The notes beneath the pieces were generated by a model, which did not search any database, had not been told where the DNA came from, and saw only the letters and a list, made by a program, of their open reading frames with translations. Made by a program: the position numbers and the translations under genes. A stretch of 64,000 nucleotides of DNA, from the NCBI GenBank assembly GCA_029259745.1, contig JAJDEO010000020.1, positions 1-64,000 on the forward strand, given 5' to 3'. The DNA is from Planctomycetota bacterium. GTDB lineage: Bacteria > Planctomycetota > B15-G4. This document shows positions 33,967 through 42,285 of the stretch, piece by piece (position 1 is the first letter of the stretch; each line of letters opens with the position of its first letter).

Positions 33967-34428
33967 TCAGTCGTCGTCATCGTCGTCGGCGGCGGCGACA
34001 TCGTGCGCGATCGGCTCGCCGTCTTTGTCGACCGTCCCGGCCCACATCGCCTCGTGCTTGGAAAACGTCTCTGCCGAAGGGCGCCACTCCGCGTCGACGC
34101 GTGCGATGACGGGTGTGAAGATCCATGTCAGCGGCGGGAATGCGAACCAGTAGTTCGTCGAGCCGCCCTGGACGACGCGCACATGGTTGCCGCCCTGCTC
34201 CGCGATGTGAGCCGTGACGTCCTCGATCAGGCCGGCCATGTTGGAGTTCCCGATGAACGGGATCGCGACGAACAGCTTGATGGCTGGGCGATTGGTTGAC
34301 GTGAAGAAGATGGGCTTGTCGTCGATACCGACGAGCCCGTTCCAGCGGTATGCCGTGCGATGGCTGGCGCAACTCGCGAACGAGAGCGCGATAACTGTCA
34401 GCAGGAAGATCGACGTGCAGCGTTTCAT
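33967..34428 (-). CDS. Lipoprotein of unknown function with acidic tail
   Basis: ATG 34428 gives 153 residues with a signal (SIFLLTVIALSFASC) and lipobox Cys. The mature part contains RWNGLVGIDDKPIFFTSTN, a Gly-rich NHVRVVQGGSTNYWFAFPP segment and a tail of six Asp residues. It is coupled by ATGA to a 31-residue membrane peptide gene upstream. No family was recognised. Confidence 0.7.
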   Translation of the reverse strand: MKRCTSIFLLTVIALSFASCASHRTAYRWNGLVGIDDKPIFFTSTNRPAIKLFVAIPFIGNSNMAGLIEDVTAHIAEQGGNHVRVVQGGSTNYWFAFPPLTWIFTPVIARVDAEWRPSAETFSKHEAMWAGTVDKDGEPIAHDVAAADDDDDD

Positions 34429-34520
34429 GAGCCCTTCTTGAGCAATCCGACGATGACGAGGAGGACGACCGCGCCGCCCGCTGAGGTGAGAATACTGCCG
34501 AGCGTGCCGTCGATCGACAA
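34425..34520 (-). CDS. 31-residue single-helix membrane peptide
   Basis: TTG 34520 has GGAG eight bases upstream and opens a 31-codon frame whose TGA overlaps the next gene's ATG. The peptide has one hydrophobic helix (GGAVVLLVIVGLL) followed by KKGS. The ribosome-binding site, coupling and clean helix support it, but its shortness keeps confidence moderate. It may be a leader or a partner of the lipoprotein. Confidence 0.5.
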   Translation of the reverse strand: MSIDGTLGSILTSAGGAVVLLVIVGLLKKGS

Positions 34521-34576
34521 GGGAGGAACTCCGTGGTGCTGCGCCGCGCTGAGGGGCCGGCTTGTGATGCGAACGG

Positions 34577-34612
34577 ACGCGCCACCCTCGTGGTTCCGAG
34601 AGGGTGGCGCGT
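34577..34612 (-). terminator. 13-bp hairpin terminator downstream of the FG-GAP protein gene
   Basis: ACGCGCCACCCTC (34577-34589) pairs perfectly with GAGGGTGGCGCGT (34600-34612) across a 10-base loop. It lies 50 bases after the stop of the minus-strand gene ending at 34663 and upstream of the small membrane peptide, so it separates two transcription units. Confidence 0.7.
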
Positions 34613-34662
34613 CGTCGTGTTGCAGACCGGTACGTCACAGATCGTCCGTGAATGATCCGGGT

Positions 34663-36180
34663 CTAGAAGAGCGTCGTACCCGTCAGTCCAGGGCTGCCCG
34701 CGAAGCCGTGGTTGCCCGTCGCGTCCACGACCCACGCCTGGAAGAACAACGTGGCCGGCGGGAACGTGACGGGGTACGTGCCCGCGAGTTCGAGCTCACC
34801 GGCGGCGTCGGTGATGAGCGGACCGATGACGGCGTCGGGCGTGGGGACGAGGGTGCCGCCCTTGAAAGGTACGAGCGCCTCGCTGGCACCGATGATGAGC
34901 CAAGTCGGCGCGGCCGCGGCAGCTCCGGTGATGTCGAGCGAGATCGTGTTGCCGCCCGACAGAGCGCCGGCACCACCGAGAAGCACATAGCCGTTCTCGC
35001 CGAGCGGGCCGCTCGGGAAGCCGGCCGTCCAGCACGCGCCGCTCGCGACGTCGAAGCTGTAAGCCGCACCGGGCTGGAAGTTCTGGTGTCCGGAGGCTCC
35101 GACGACGGCGACGCCGTTGGCGATGGTCACCGACCTCCCGGCGCGGTTGTTGGCGCTACCGAACAACGACGGTGTGAGCTTGCTGACCTGATCGAGTGTC
35201 GCAGCGTCGAACCAGAAGGCGGTGCCCTTCGCGAAGAAGTTGTTGCCGGGTGCGCCGACGACGACAGCCGTGCCGTCGTAGGCGATCGACGCTCCGAAGG
35301 CGTCGAAGCCGAAGCCATTCTCGATGTCGGGCGTGAGTTTCCCTACCTCGAGGCCCGTCGTCGTGTCGAACTTGTAGGCCGCACCCGAGACTTCACCGTT
35401 GCCGGGGTCGAGCGTTGCGCCGGCGAAGAGCGTCGTGCCGAGCAGCGCGACCGACGCTCCGAGTTCCGGCGTCGAGCCGCCCGCCGCCGGGGGCGTGAAC
35501 TTGTCGATCTGCTCGCCGGTCGTGACGTCGTAGAGGAAGACGCTGCCGCGCCCGCCGTTGTCGCGCGGTGATCCGATTGCCACTCTCGTGCCGTCGAGCG
35601 ACAGCGACCGCCCGAAGAAGTTCGTGACGGGGTCGAAGGGGCCGACCTTGAGTTTGAACAGCTGCGTACCCGTCGTGGCATCGAAGACATAGGCTGCCCC
35701 GGCGTTGAACGCCACGTCGTCGTCGCCCGGTGCGCCGATGACGATGTGGTCGCCATTCATCGCGATCGCCGCACCGAAGCTGTTCGTCGCAGGGGCCGGC
35801 TGGGGGACGAGCTTGTCGATCTGCAAGCCTGTCGTGACGTCGAAGAGATAGACGGCGCCCGAGCCCCCTGTGTTCACGCGTGTCGCGCCGACCGCTGCCA
35901 CGTTGCCGTGGATCGCGACGGCCGAGCCGAACTCATCGAGCGGGCCTCCGTCGCTTGCCGTGAGTTTGAAGAGTTCGTCGCCGCTGGCGAGGTCGAAGAC
36001 GAACGCCGCGCCCGCGTTCGCGTAGGGTGCCCCGACGACCGCGACTGTTCCGTTCGACGCAACGGAAGTTCCGATCGAAGCGCCGTTCTGGGCCGACGGT
36101 ACGACGTACTCCCTGAGATCGTCACAGACCTGGGCGAACGTGGTGGCACACAGCGCGAGTGTGATGATGAGACTGCGCAT
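34663..36180 (-). CDS. Secreted FG-GAP-type beta-propeller protein
   Basis: GAGGAGC precedes ATG 36180. The 505-residue product has a signal peptide (MRSLIITLALCATTFAQ) and about seven similar blades, each of the type 'G-SVA-NGTVAVVGAPY-...GAAYVFDATTG-LFKL', as in integrin-like FG-GAP propellers. After the propeller, a domain of about 110 residues (AGALSGGNTISLDITGA through FFQAWVVDATGN) forms a probable beta-sandwich of a kind common at the ends of secreted planctomycete proteins. Surface adhesion or scaffolding is a guess. The 355 bases upstream hold no other gene. Confidence 0.8.
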   Translation of the reverse strand: MRSLIITLALCATTFAQVCDDLREYVVPSAQNGASIGTSVASNGTVAVVGAPYANAGAAFVFDLASGDELFKLTASDGGPLDEFGSAVAIHGNVAAVGATRVNTGGSGAVYLFDVTTGLQIDKLVPQPAPATNSFGAAIAMNGDHIVIGAPGDDDVAFNAGAAYVFDATTGTQLFKLKVGPFDPVTNFFGRSLSLDGTRVAIGSPRDNGGRGSVFLYDVTTGEQIDKFTPPAAGGSTPELGASVALLGTTLFAGATLDPGNGEVSGAAYKFDTTTGLEVGKLTPDIENGFGFDAFGASIAYDGTAVVVGAPGNNFFAKGTAFWFDAATLDQVSKLTPSLFGSANNRAGRSVTIANGVAVVGASGHQNFQPGAAYSFDVASGACWTAGFPSGPLGENGYVLLGGAGALSGGNTISLDITGAAAAAPTWLIIGASEALVPFKGGTLVPTPDAVIGPLITDAAGELELAGTYPVTFPPATLFFQAWVVDATGNHGFAGSPGLTGTTLF

Positions 36181-36535
36181 GATGTTGCTCCTCTGTTTGG
36201 CTTCTGGCTCTCTGTGGTACGAGAACCGGGTCTGCCCACCACGAGACAGAGTACGCGCGGAACGCGTTCTTGTGGTGGACTTCGATGCGTCAAAAGCCGA
36301 GATGGCGTGCCGCAGCTGGCGGACGCCGGGAGCTCTCGCGTCGAGTCTCGTGCACCATGGAGCCGCGCGAACTCGCGCTACAGCTCTGCCGCGCGGGTGG
36401 CATTCGCGTGGTCGCACGACGTCGGCGAACCGCGGAGTCGTCGCCGCCCGAGCGCGCGACGCCGGCCGGCTCGTCGCAACGAAACTTGCCTCCGGCGCGT
36501 GAATCCGCCGTCGGCCCAGCGCTACCCTGCACAGC
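36181..36535. other. Intergenic region between fabI and the FG-GAP gene
   Basis: These 355 bases follow fabI on the minus strand and precede the FG-GAP gene. Overlapping open frames in several phases look like shadows. Beyond the ribosome-binding site of the FG-GAP gene I see nothing specific. Confidence 0.5.
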
Positions 36536-37303
36536 TCAGAGCGATGTGATGTTGTAGCCCGAGTCGACGTGCAGCGTCGTTCCGGTGATGCCTCGTGACA
36601 TGTCGGAGAGCAGGAACACCGTCGCATCGGCGACCTCGGCGATGTTCGTGTTGCGCTTCAGCGGCGAGCGTTCCTTCATGACGTCGAGCATCGTGTTGAA
36701 GCCCGCGATCCCCGCAGCGGCGAGCGTTCGCACGGGCCCGGCCGAGATCGCGTTGACGCGGATGTTCTGCGGGCCGAGGTCGTAGGCGAGGTAGCGCACG
36801 GAGGCCTCGAGCGCTGCCTTCGCAGGTCCCATGACGTTGTAGTGCGGCACGACCTTCTCGGCGCCCATGTAGGACATCGTCACGATCGAACCGCCGTCCC
36901 TCATCATCGGCACGATGCGCTGCGTGAGTCCGGCGAGTGACCAGCTCGAGATCTCGAGCGCGCGTGCGAACCCGGCACGCGACGTCTCGAGGAACTGCCC
37001 GTCGAGTTCGGCGCGGTCGGCGTAGGCGATCGAGTGGACGGCGAAGTCGAGGTGGTCGAAGTGCTTGCGCACTTCTTCGAAGCACGCGTCGATGCCTTCG
37101 TCCGAGCCGACGTCGCAGGGGACGGCGATCGCTTCGTGGGGCAGGGCGTCGGCGAGCTTCTTGACACCGTCGGCGAGGCGCTCGCCCTGGTAGGTCAGGA
37201 TCACCTTGGCGCCCGCGGCCGACGCCGCTTGGGCACAGCCGTACGCGATGCTCCGTTTGTTGGCGACGCCGAAAATGATTCCGGCTTTGTCTTCGAGCAG
37301 CAT
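36536..37303 (-). CDS. fabI: Enoyl-[acyl-carrier-protein] reductase (NADH), FabI
   Basis: FabI performs the last reduction of each fatty-acid elongation cycle. ATG 37303 (MLLEDKAGIIFGVANKRSIA) is the natural start; the longer frame is Arg-rich and implausible. The 255-residue protein has the SDR nucleotide motif GVANKRSIAYG, HSIAYADRAEL, MSYMGAEKVVPHYNVMGPAK with Tyr and Lys of the FabI Y-x6-K pair, and INAISAGPVRTLAAAGI. The length is standard. A hairpin lies immediately before the ATG and no strong ribosome-binding site is visible. Confidence 0.95.
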   Translation of the reverse strand: MLLEDKAGIIFGVANKRSIAYGCAQAASAAGAKVILTYQGERLADGVKKLADALPHEAIAVPCDVGSDEGIDACFEEVRKHFDHLDFAVHSIAYADRAELDGQFLETSRAGFARALEISSWSLAGLTQRIVPMMRDGGSIVTMSYMGAEKVVPHYNVMGPAKAALEASVRYLAYDLGPQNIRVNAISAGPVRTLAAAGIAGFNTMLDVMKERSPLKRNTNIAEVADATVFLLSDMSRGITGTTLHVDSGYNITSL

Positions 37304-37306
37304 TGG

Positions 37307-37331
37307 GGCGCTTCCGTGTGGGAAGGGCGCC
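37307..37331 (-). promoter_or_regulatory. Hairpin immediately upstream of the fabI start codon
   Basis: GGCGCTTCC (37307-37315) pairs with GGAA-GG-GCGCC (37321-37331), leaving two bulged bases, only three bases from the ATG. A hairpin here in the mRNA could limit ribosome access, which would make fabI translation regulated or dependent on unfolding. No ligand-binding motif is recognised. Confidence 0.35.
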
Positions 37332-37820
37332 ATTCTTCGCCGCGCGCGCGGTCGATTCAACACGTCGCGCGCGGGAGGCGCATCGTTCTGATCCGTGCGA
37401 TGGCTTGTACGCGCGGGGATCGGCTGGTGTGAAGCTCGCCGCATGGGAGCGCGTAGGTTCGTTTCGCTGTGCGACCGCGGTGAGTTGGGAGCGGCGCTCG
37501 GGCGCGTCGTGACCGTATCGCTCGGTTCCACGGCCCGGTGTGTGGGTCACTCGCGCTCTTCGGGGTCTGTGCGCCCCGCGGGTGAGTCTCTGATACTTGT
37601 AAGTGATGACAGGGTCATCGGTTGACCGTCTTTCCGGGAGACTCCGTGCATAATCCATGGGTATGCGCAGCGGTCCGGGGAAGGTTCGGTTGGCCCGGCC
37701 CGGGGTGACGCCAGCGCGCGGCAATCGCGCTCTGCTGATGAGCACGTTGCCCTGCGTTTCGCGACGAGCTGCGTTTCGCGACGAAACGTGAGCATCGCTG
37801 AGATGACGTCCGACCTACGG
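37332..37820. other. Intergenic region upstream of fabI
   Basis: No gene is well supported. It contains a small inverted repeat GATGAC-AGG-GTCATC (37605-37619) and a 17-bp tandem duplication (37752-37784). A 44-codon frame starting near 37658 has Arg-rich composition and runs into the duplication, so I do not call it. The fabI promoter should lie here. Confidence 0.5.
37752..37784. repeat. 17-bp tandem duplication
   Basis: CTGCGTTTCGCGACGA occurs at 37752-37767 and again at 37769-37784, one G apart, so the unit is 17 bp. It is non-coding and lies 37 bases before foldback repeat copy 2. Confidence 0.75.
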
Positions 37821-37987
37821 CTAGCAGTGTGTTGAAGAACTGCTTCGGATGCGGAGTGCGTGACAAGTTGTTCTCGATCAGGTGCGGAAACGCAGGCGAA
37901 TCGATGGATTCGTCGAGGCATGTGCGCCTGATCGAGGGCAACTGGGCGCGTGCTACGCGTCGAATGAGTTTTTCAACGCGCTGCTAG
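37821..37987 (-). repeat. Foldback repeat family A, copy 2 (after the ygfZ stop codon)
   Basis: CTAGCAGTGTGTTGAAGAACT (37821 onward) faces AGTTTTTCAACGCGCTGCTAG (ending 37987), an almost perfect terminal inverted repeat. The interior aligns with copy 1: CTGCTTCGGATGCGGAGTGCG, CTCGATCAGGTGCGG and GGCGAATCGATGGATTCGTC versus 26641-26662. The ygfZ TAG (37984-37986) lies in the right arm. The arms, with TTTTTCAAC, recall ends of some insertion sequences, so a miniature transposon origin is possible. Confidence 0.7.
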
Positions 37988-38952
37988 GCTTCGATTGCCG
38001 TGATGGTGAGTGGCACATCGCCGGCCAACACCTCCGTGCCCGTCTTCCAGTATGCGCGTCCGACGTAGGCCAAGGCCCGCGTGACATCCGCGGCCGGGTC
38101 GCGGGCCACAGACGTGACCGTGCCGGCCTTCTTGCCCGCGCGCTCGCCGGTGCCTGTCAGCGCGTCGCCAGCGGCGAGCGCAGCGTCGGCGGCCCCTTCG
38201 AGTCGCACGAGCTTGCGAGCGACCTGTCCGAGGTTCGTGATGCGTGCGATCACTTCCTGTCCCGGGTAGCAGCCCTTCGTGATCGACACCCAATCGTCGA
38301 GCACGGCCTCGAGCGGGATGACGCCGTCGGCCATCTCGCTCGCGAACCACGGCACGCCGGCCTCGATGCGCGCGACGTCCAGCGCTTCGAGCGAGACGTG
38401 CGGCAGTCCTTTCGAGGACAGCTCGTGCGTGATGGCCTCGAGTGCGTCGGGCTGGACGAAGATGTCGACGCCGTCGAGACCCGCAATCTTCGACTCGACG
38501 ATCGTGACGACGCCGGCGGGCAGCGCGTCACCCACGAGCGCCGCGCCGCTCTCGGGCAGCGGCCAGTCGAGCGCGCCGAGCGAGGCGCGTGCGTCGGGGC
38601 CGATCACCGACAGCGCTCGTGTCGTGTCCGCGAGGTCGGCAAGCACGACGTCTTCCTTGATGATGAACATGTCGAGGACGCGTAACAGCGCCTCGCGATG
38701 ACTGGCCGGGATGTCGAGCAGCACGTCATCGGCGCGCGTGAACATGCGCAGGTCGGCGCGCATCTTGCCCTTGCCGTCCATGAACGTCGCGAGCACGCAG
38801 CGGCCGACGGGTTCGTCGCGCACCGGGTTCGACATGAGGCGATCGAGCCAGTCGCGGTGGTCGCGGCCGGAGACGGCGACCAGTGTGCGGAGGTCGTGCA
38901 CGCAGAAGGCGGACTCGGTGCGCAGAGCCGTGAGTTCGTCGACGAGAGTCAT
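37984..38952 (-). CDS. ygfZ: YgfZ/GcvT-domain folate-binding protein
   Basis: YgfZ-type proteins bind folate and help maintain iron-sulfur enzymes such as MiaB. The 322-residue product carries the hallmark KGCYPGQEVIARI with its conserved Cys, preceded by RIEAGVPWFASEM and DDWVSIT, and an N-terminal GcvT-like domain (GRDHRDWLDRLMSNPV). The length matches the family. It is 19 bases downstream of mutY, whose product is itself an Fe-S protein, so co-expression makes sense. Its stop codon sits in a foldback repeat. Confidence 0.9.
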   Translation of the reverse strand: MTLVDELTALRTESAFCVHDLRTLVAVSGRDHRDWLDRLMSNPVRDEPVGRCVLATFMDGKGKMRADLRMFTRADDVLLDIPASHREALLRVLDMFIIKEDVVLADLADTTRALSVIGPDARASLGALDWPLPESGAALVGDALPAGVVTIVESKIAGLDGVDIFVQPDALEAITHELSSKGLPHVSLEALDVARIEAGVPWFASEMADGVIPLEAVLDDWVSITKGCYPGQEVIARITNLGQVARKLVRLEGAADAALAAGDALTGTGERAGKKAGTVTSVARDPAADVTRALAYVGRAYWKTGTEVLAGDVPLTITAIEA

Positions 38953-38971
38953 CGTGGAGGTCGAAGTGGTG

Positions 38972-40084
38972 TCAGGAGGCGAAGAGCGACGGAGCGTTCT
39001 TCGTCAGGATGCGTTTGCTGGCGGTCGTGAGCGGCTGGTCGACGTCGTCGATGCGGCACCAGGCGAAGGGTGCGACGGGGCGGCGGCGCGTGCTGGCGGC
39101 TGTCTCGATCGGCCAGACGGTGATGCGATAGCGCGTGATGCTGTGCTTGTGTGCGGTGAGGGTGACGCCCGGGGTGAGCGCAAGTCCAGCGGCGCTGGCG
39201 ACCTCGTTGCATGCGTCGCTGATCTGGGCGGCGGTGGGCGGCATTGCCGTGGTCTCGACGACGCGCTGGGGCAGTTCGAGGAAGCCGGCGTTTGGCGACT
39301 CGCTGCGGCGCTCGAGCAGGACGCGGCCGTCGGGGCGGCGCGCGAGGATGCCGACCTTCGTGACGGGCGTCGGCTTGGCGCGCGGCGGCGTCTCGGGGTA
39401 GCGCTGCGGCTCGCCGGCGGCACGCGCGCGGCAGCTCGGCGCGAGAGGACAGCGCGGGCAGTCGGGCGAGCGTGGCTTGCAGATCGTGGCGCCGAGCTCC
39501 ATGACGGCCTGGTTGTGATCGCCGGGCCGCGTCTGCGAAAGCCAGGCGTCGGCGGCAGCGCGAATCGCCTTCTTGGCCACAGACTTCTTCGGGTCGCCGC
39601 CAATGGCTCGCCAGCGCGACACGACGCGCTCGACGTTGCCGTCCACGGCTGCGACGGGTTCGTCATGCGCGATCGACGCGACGGCCGCGGCCGTGTAGTC
39701 GCCGACGCCGCGCAGCTCGCGCAGCTTCTCGGACGTGCGCGGCAACGCTCCGTCGTGGCTCTCGGCGACGGCCAGCGCCGTGTCCATGAGCAGGTGCGCG
39801 CGGCGGTAGTAGCCGAGCCCGGCCCACTCGGCGAGCAGCTCATCGCGCTCGGCCCGGGCGAGGTCGTGCGGCGTCGGCCAGCGCGCCATGAAGCGCTCCC
39901 AGTAGGGCCGTGCCGCGACGACGGTCGTCTGCTGAAGCATCACCTCGCTGACGAGGATGGCCCACGCGTCCTTCGTCCCTCGCCAAGGGAGCTCGCGACG
40001 GTTGCGGTCGTACCAAGCAAGCAGCGCCCGGCCGGACTCGGCCAGCAGCTTGCGATCGGGATCGTCGGGTGTGTGGCGCGGCAT
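38972..40084 (-). CDS. mutY: A/G-specific adenine DNA glycosylase (MutY)
   Basis: MutY removes adenine mispaired with 8-oxoguanine. ATG 40084 (MPRHTPDDPDRKLL) gives 370 residues. Catalytic and binding features: NRRELPWRGTKDAWAILVSEVMLQQT, the HhH LRGVGDYTAAAV followed by VDGNVERVVSRW with the catalytic Asp, and the iron-sulfur loop CKPRSPDCPRCPLAPSC with Cx6Cx2Cx5C spacing. The C-terminal NUDIX-like domain (ILARRPDGRVLLERRSESP; HKHSITRYRITVWP) recognises 8-oxoG. It leads the mutY-ygfZ operon. Confidence 0.95.
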   Translation of the reverse strand: MPRHTPDDPDRKLLAESGRALLAWYDRNRRELPWRGTKDAWAILVSEVMLQQTTVVAARPYWERFMARWPTPHDLARAERDELLAEWAGLGYYRRAHLLMDTALAVAESHDGALPRTSEKLRELRGVGDYTAAAVASIAHDEPVAAVDGNVERVVSRWRAIGGDPKKSVAKKAIRAAADAWLSQTRPGDHNQAVMELGATICKPRSPDCPRCPLAPSCRARAAGEPQRYPETPPRAKPTPVTKVGILARRPDGRVLLERRSESPNAGFLELPQRVVETTAMPPTAAQISDACNEVASAAGLALTPGVTLTAHKHSITRYRITVWPIETAASTRRRPVAPFAWCRIDDVDQPLTTASKRILTKNAPSLFAS

Positions 40085-40189
40085 CGACGCATTGTGCCGA
40101 TTCCGGGCGCCACGGTGAGATCGGCGACCATCGGTTACGGTCTGGCGAGCGGGCGCCAGCTCCACGACCCCGCGCCTCGAGGAGACCCG

Positions 40190-41443
40190 ATGAACATCGC
40201 CACGTTGTGCGCGCCCTTGCTGGGGGCCCTCGCCGCAGCACCGCTCGCGGCCCAGGACGACGACTACTTCATCTCTGCGCCCGCCGGCGGCGGGATCTAC
40301 CGACTCGACGCCGAGACCGGCGCCTTGACTCCCTTCGCGCTCGGCTTCGAGATTCCCTTCTACGGCGTCTGGGCCACGGACGGGAACCTCTACATCCCCG
40401 ACCAAGACCTCGGCGCGGTCTTCAAGATCGACTCGGCCGGCGTGATCAAGCCATTCGCCGCCGGCGGCTTCCTCAGCACGCCTGTCACCGTCGCCCAGGG
40501 GCCCGGCGGAGACATCTTCGTCTCCGACCTCTTCACGGGCGTGATCGTGCGCGTCGAGCCTGACGGCACGCAGCATCTCGTCGCCGACCAGGCCGCCTCG
40601 AACGGCGTGATCGACGGTCCGGGCGGCATCGGCTTCGACCTCGACGGCATCCTCTACATCTCGAACAACATCAACGCCACGATCGCGGCCGTCGACCCGG
40701 ACACGGGCGACACGTGGCTCGTGTCCGACGGCGGCGGGCTGCTGAACCAACCCGGCGGAGTGGCGCTCGACGGCGGCGGCAACCTCTTCGTCACGAACTA
40801 CGCGACGAACCGCATCGTGCGCATCGACGTGGCCACGGGCGAGGCCGAGATCTTCATCGACGACCCGTCCATCGTCAGCCCGAACGACATCAAGCTCTCG
40901 CGCAAGGGCCGGCTACTCGTCACCACGAAGAACAGCAAGCTCATCGAGCTCGACCCGACGGGCGCGATGAACGTCATCGCCCAAGACCAGACCATCGGCC
41001 CGTGGGACGGCGTGGCCGTCATGACCGACCATCCGCCGTGCACGGGGCGTTTCCTCGCCTACGGGACGGGCACGCCCGGCGCCGGCGACATCACGCCCAG
41101 CCTCGGCGGCATCTTCTCGCCCTGCGCCGGAGCGACAGCCGCGCTCGAGTTCGAGGGTTTCAACGGTGGGGCGCTCGGATCGCTGTTCTATGGCATCGCG
41201 CCCGGCGCGATCCCGTTCAAGGACGGCACGCTACTGGTTGATGTCACGGCGCCCTTCGGCCAGATCCCGCTTGTCTTCCCAGGCGTCGGAGCGGGCAACG
41301 GCGAAGTCACCCTGACCTTCACCTACCCCGACGACGCGTCGTTGGCCGGCGTGAGTCTCTACGTCCAGGCCCTCGCCGCCGACCCGGCCGCACCACGCGG
41401 CATCTCGATGTCGAACGGCCTCGAGGAGCGCATCGGCTTCTGA
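40190..41443 (+). CDS. Secreted NHL/SMP-30-type beta-propeller protein
   Basis: GGAGACCCG precedes ATG 40190; the frame is open far upstream but only as antisense to mutY. The 417-residue product has a signal peptide (LCAPLLGALAAAPLAAQ) and six or so blades of the type 'GGIGFDLDGILYISNNINATIAAVDPDTG', typical of NHL/SMP-30 propellers. A C-terminal beta-sandwich of about 130 residues (FLAYGTGTPGAGDITPSLGG onward) resembles ends of other secreted planctomycete proteins. Substrate binding or lactonase activity cannot be assigned. Dispersed repeat B copy 2 follows. Confidence 0.8.
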   Translation: MNIATLCAPLLGALAAAPLAAQDDDYFISAPAGGGIYRLDAETGALTPFALGFEIPFYGVWATDGNLYIPDQDLGAVFKIDSAGVIKPFAAGGFLSTPVTVAQGPGGDIFVSDLFTGVIVRVEPDGTQHLVADQAASNGVIDGPGGIGFDLDGILYISNNINATIAAVDPDTGDTWLVSDGGGLLNQPGGVALDGGGNLFVTNYATNRIVRIDVATGEAEIFIDDPSIVSPNDIKLSRKGRLLVTTKNSKLIELDPTGAMNVIAQDQTIGPWDGVAVMTDHPPCTGRFLAYGTGTPGAGDITPSLGGIFSPCAGATAALEFEGFNGGALGSLFYGIAPGAIPFKDGTLLVDVTAPFGQIPLVFPGVGAGNGEVTLTFTYPDDASLAGVSLYVQALAADPAAPRGISMSNGLEERIGF

Positions 41444-41517
41444 TTGCCGCCTGACGCCCGGCGTGATCGACGCGACGCTGTTTTGATACAGGGCCCGCTG
41501 TGACGCAGGGCAGGGAG

Positions 41518-41637
41518 ATCGGCATCTTTCGACGGGTCGGCGAGGTCACGCTTCGTCAAGCACGAGAGAAGTGTCGCTCGACACAGCCCTGCCGGCGTAG
41601 ACGCGGCCGCAGGAGATCGCCCGTGAATCATCCCGGG
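41518..41637 (-). repeat. Dispersed repeat family B, copy 2
   Basis: Aligned by eye with 19705-19803: GTCACGCTTCG is exact (41545-41555) and flanking blocks GGC-CTTTCGACGGG, AAGCAC and TCGACACAGCCCTGC match with short gaps; identity is roughly 70% over about 100 bases. It occupies the gap between the NHL protein and rhodanese genes. No open frame of its own is convincing. Confidence 0.5.
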
Positions 41638-41710
41638 TTCAGCGGACGCGGGTTGCGGATGGCACGCAACGGGGATACACCTTGGCGGTCTTCCCGCCTT
41701 GGAGTTCGCG

Positions 41711-42265
41711 ATGTCGTTTGTGCTGTGGATCATCGCAGTTGTTGGTCTGATTCTCGCGTACCTCGCTGGTCGCAAGGCGACGGCGTTGCAGGAGCGCATC
41801 GACGGCATGGTGCGCGAGCACAGCGTCAAGGCCGCCGAGATGGAGGAGCTCAAGCCGCAGCTCGACCAGCTCCGCAAGCTCATCGGTCTCATCGCGGGCG
41901 GGCACGACGTCGATCCCGCGATGGTGCGGGACGGGCGCCTCTACCAGAACGTCTCCACGGCCGAGCTCGACCGACGCCTGGCGGCCGAAGTGCCCGACGG
42001 CGAGCGCGACCCGGCCGTGATCGACGTGCGCTCCCAGCGCGAGTGGGCCGGTGGACACATTCCCGGCGCAGTGCACATCCCGGTCGAGGAGATCGAGGAG
42101 CGCATGCGCGAGGTGCCGCGCGATGGGCGCCCGCTGTACGTCGTCTGTGCAGGTGGCGGGCGCAGCGCCTCGGCGTCCGACTTCCTCGCCGGGCGTGGCT
42201 ACCTGCGTGTCCACAACGTCGAGGGCGGCATGAACTCTTGGAAGGGCGCCGTCACACAAGACTGA
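41711..42265 (+). CDS. Membrane-anchored rhodanese-domain protein
   Basis: TTGGAG seven bases before ATG 41711 fixes the start. The 184-residue product has an N-terminal helix (FVLWIIAVVGLILAYLAG), a coiled-coil stretch (ALQERIDGMVREHSVKAAEMEEL) and a rhodanese domain (DVRSQREWAGGHIPGAVHIP; active-site loop VVCAGGGRSA with the catalytic Cys). Rhodanese domains carry sulfur as a persulfide. The anchor and coiled coil suggest an oligomeric membrane sulfur carrier or a signalling protein. deoC follows after 20 bases. Confidence 0.85.
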   Translation: MSFVLWIIAVVGLILAYLAGRKATALQERIDGMVREHSVKAAEMEELKPQLDQLRKLIGLIAGGHDVDPAMVRDGRLYQNVSTAELDRRLAAEVPDGERDPAVIDVRSQREWAGGHIPGAVHIPVEEIEERMREVPRDGRPLYVVCAGGGRSASASDFLAGRGYLRVHNVEGGMNSWKGAVTQD

Positions 42266-42285
42266 GCGCCGATCGGAGCGACACC

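Noticed and set aside
37658..37790. 44-codon frame upstream of foldback repeat copy 2
   Set aside because: Arg-rich, no ribosome-binding site, and it contains the 17-bp duplication; not enough to call a gene.
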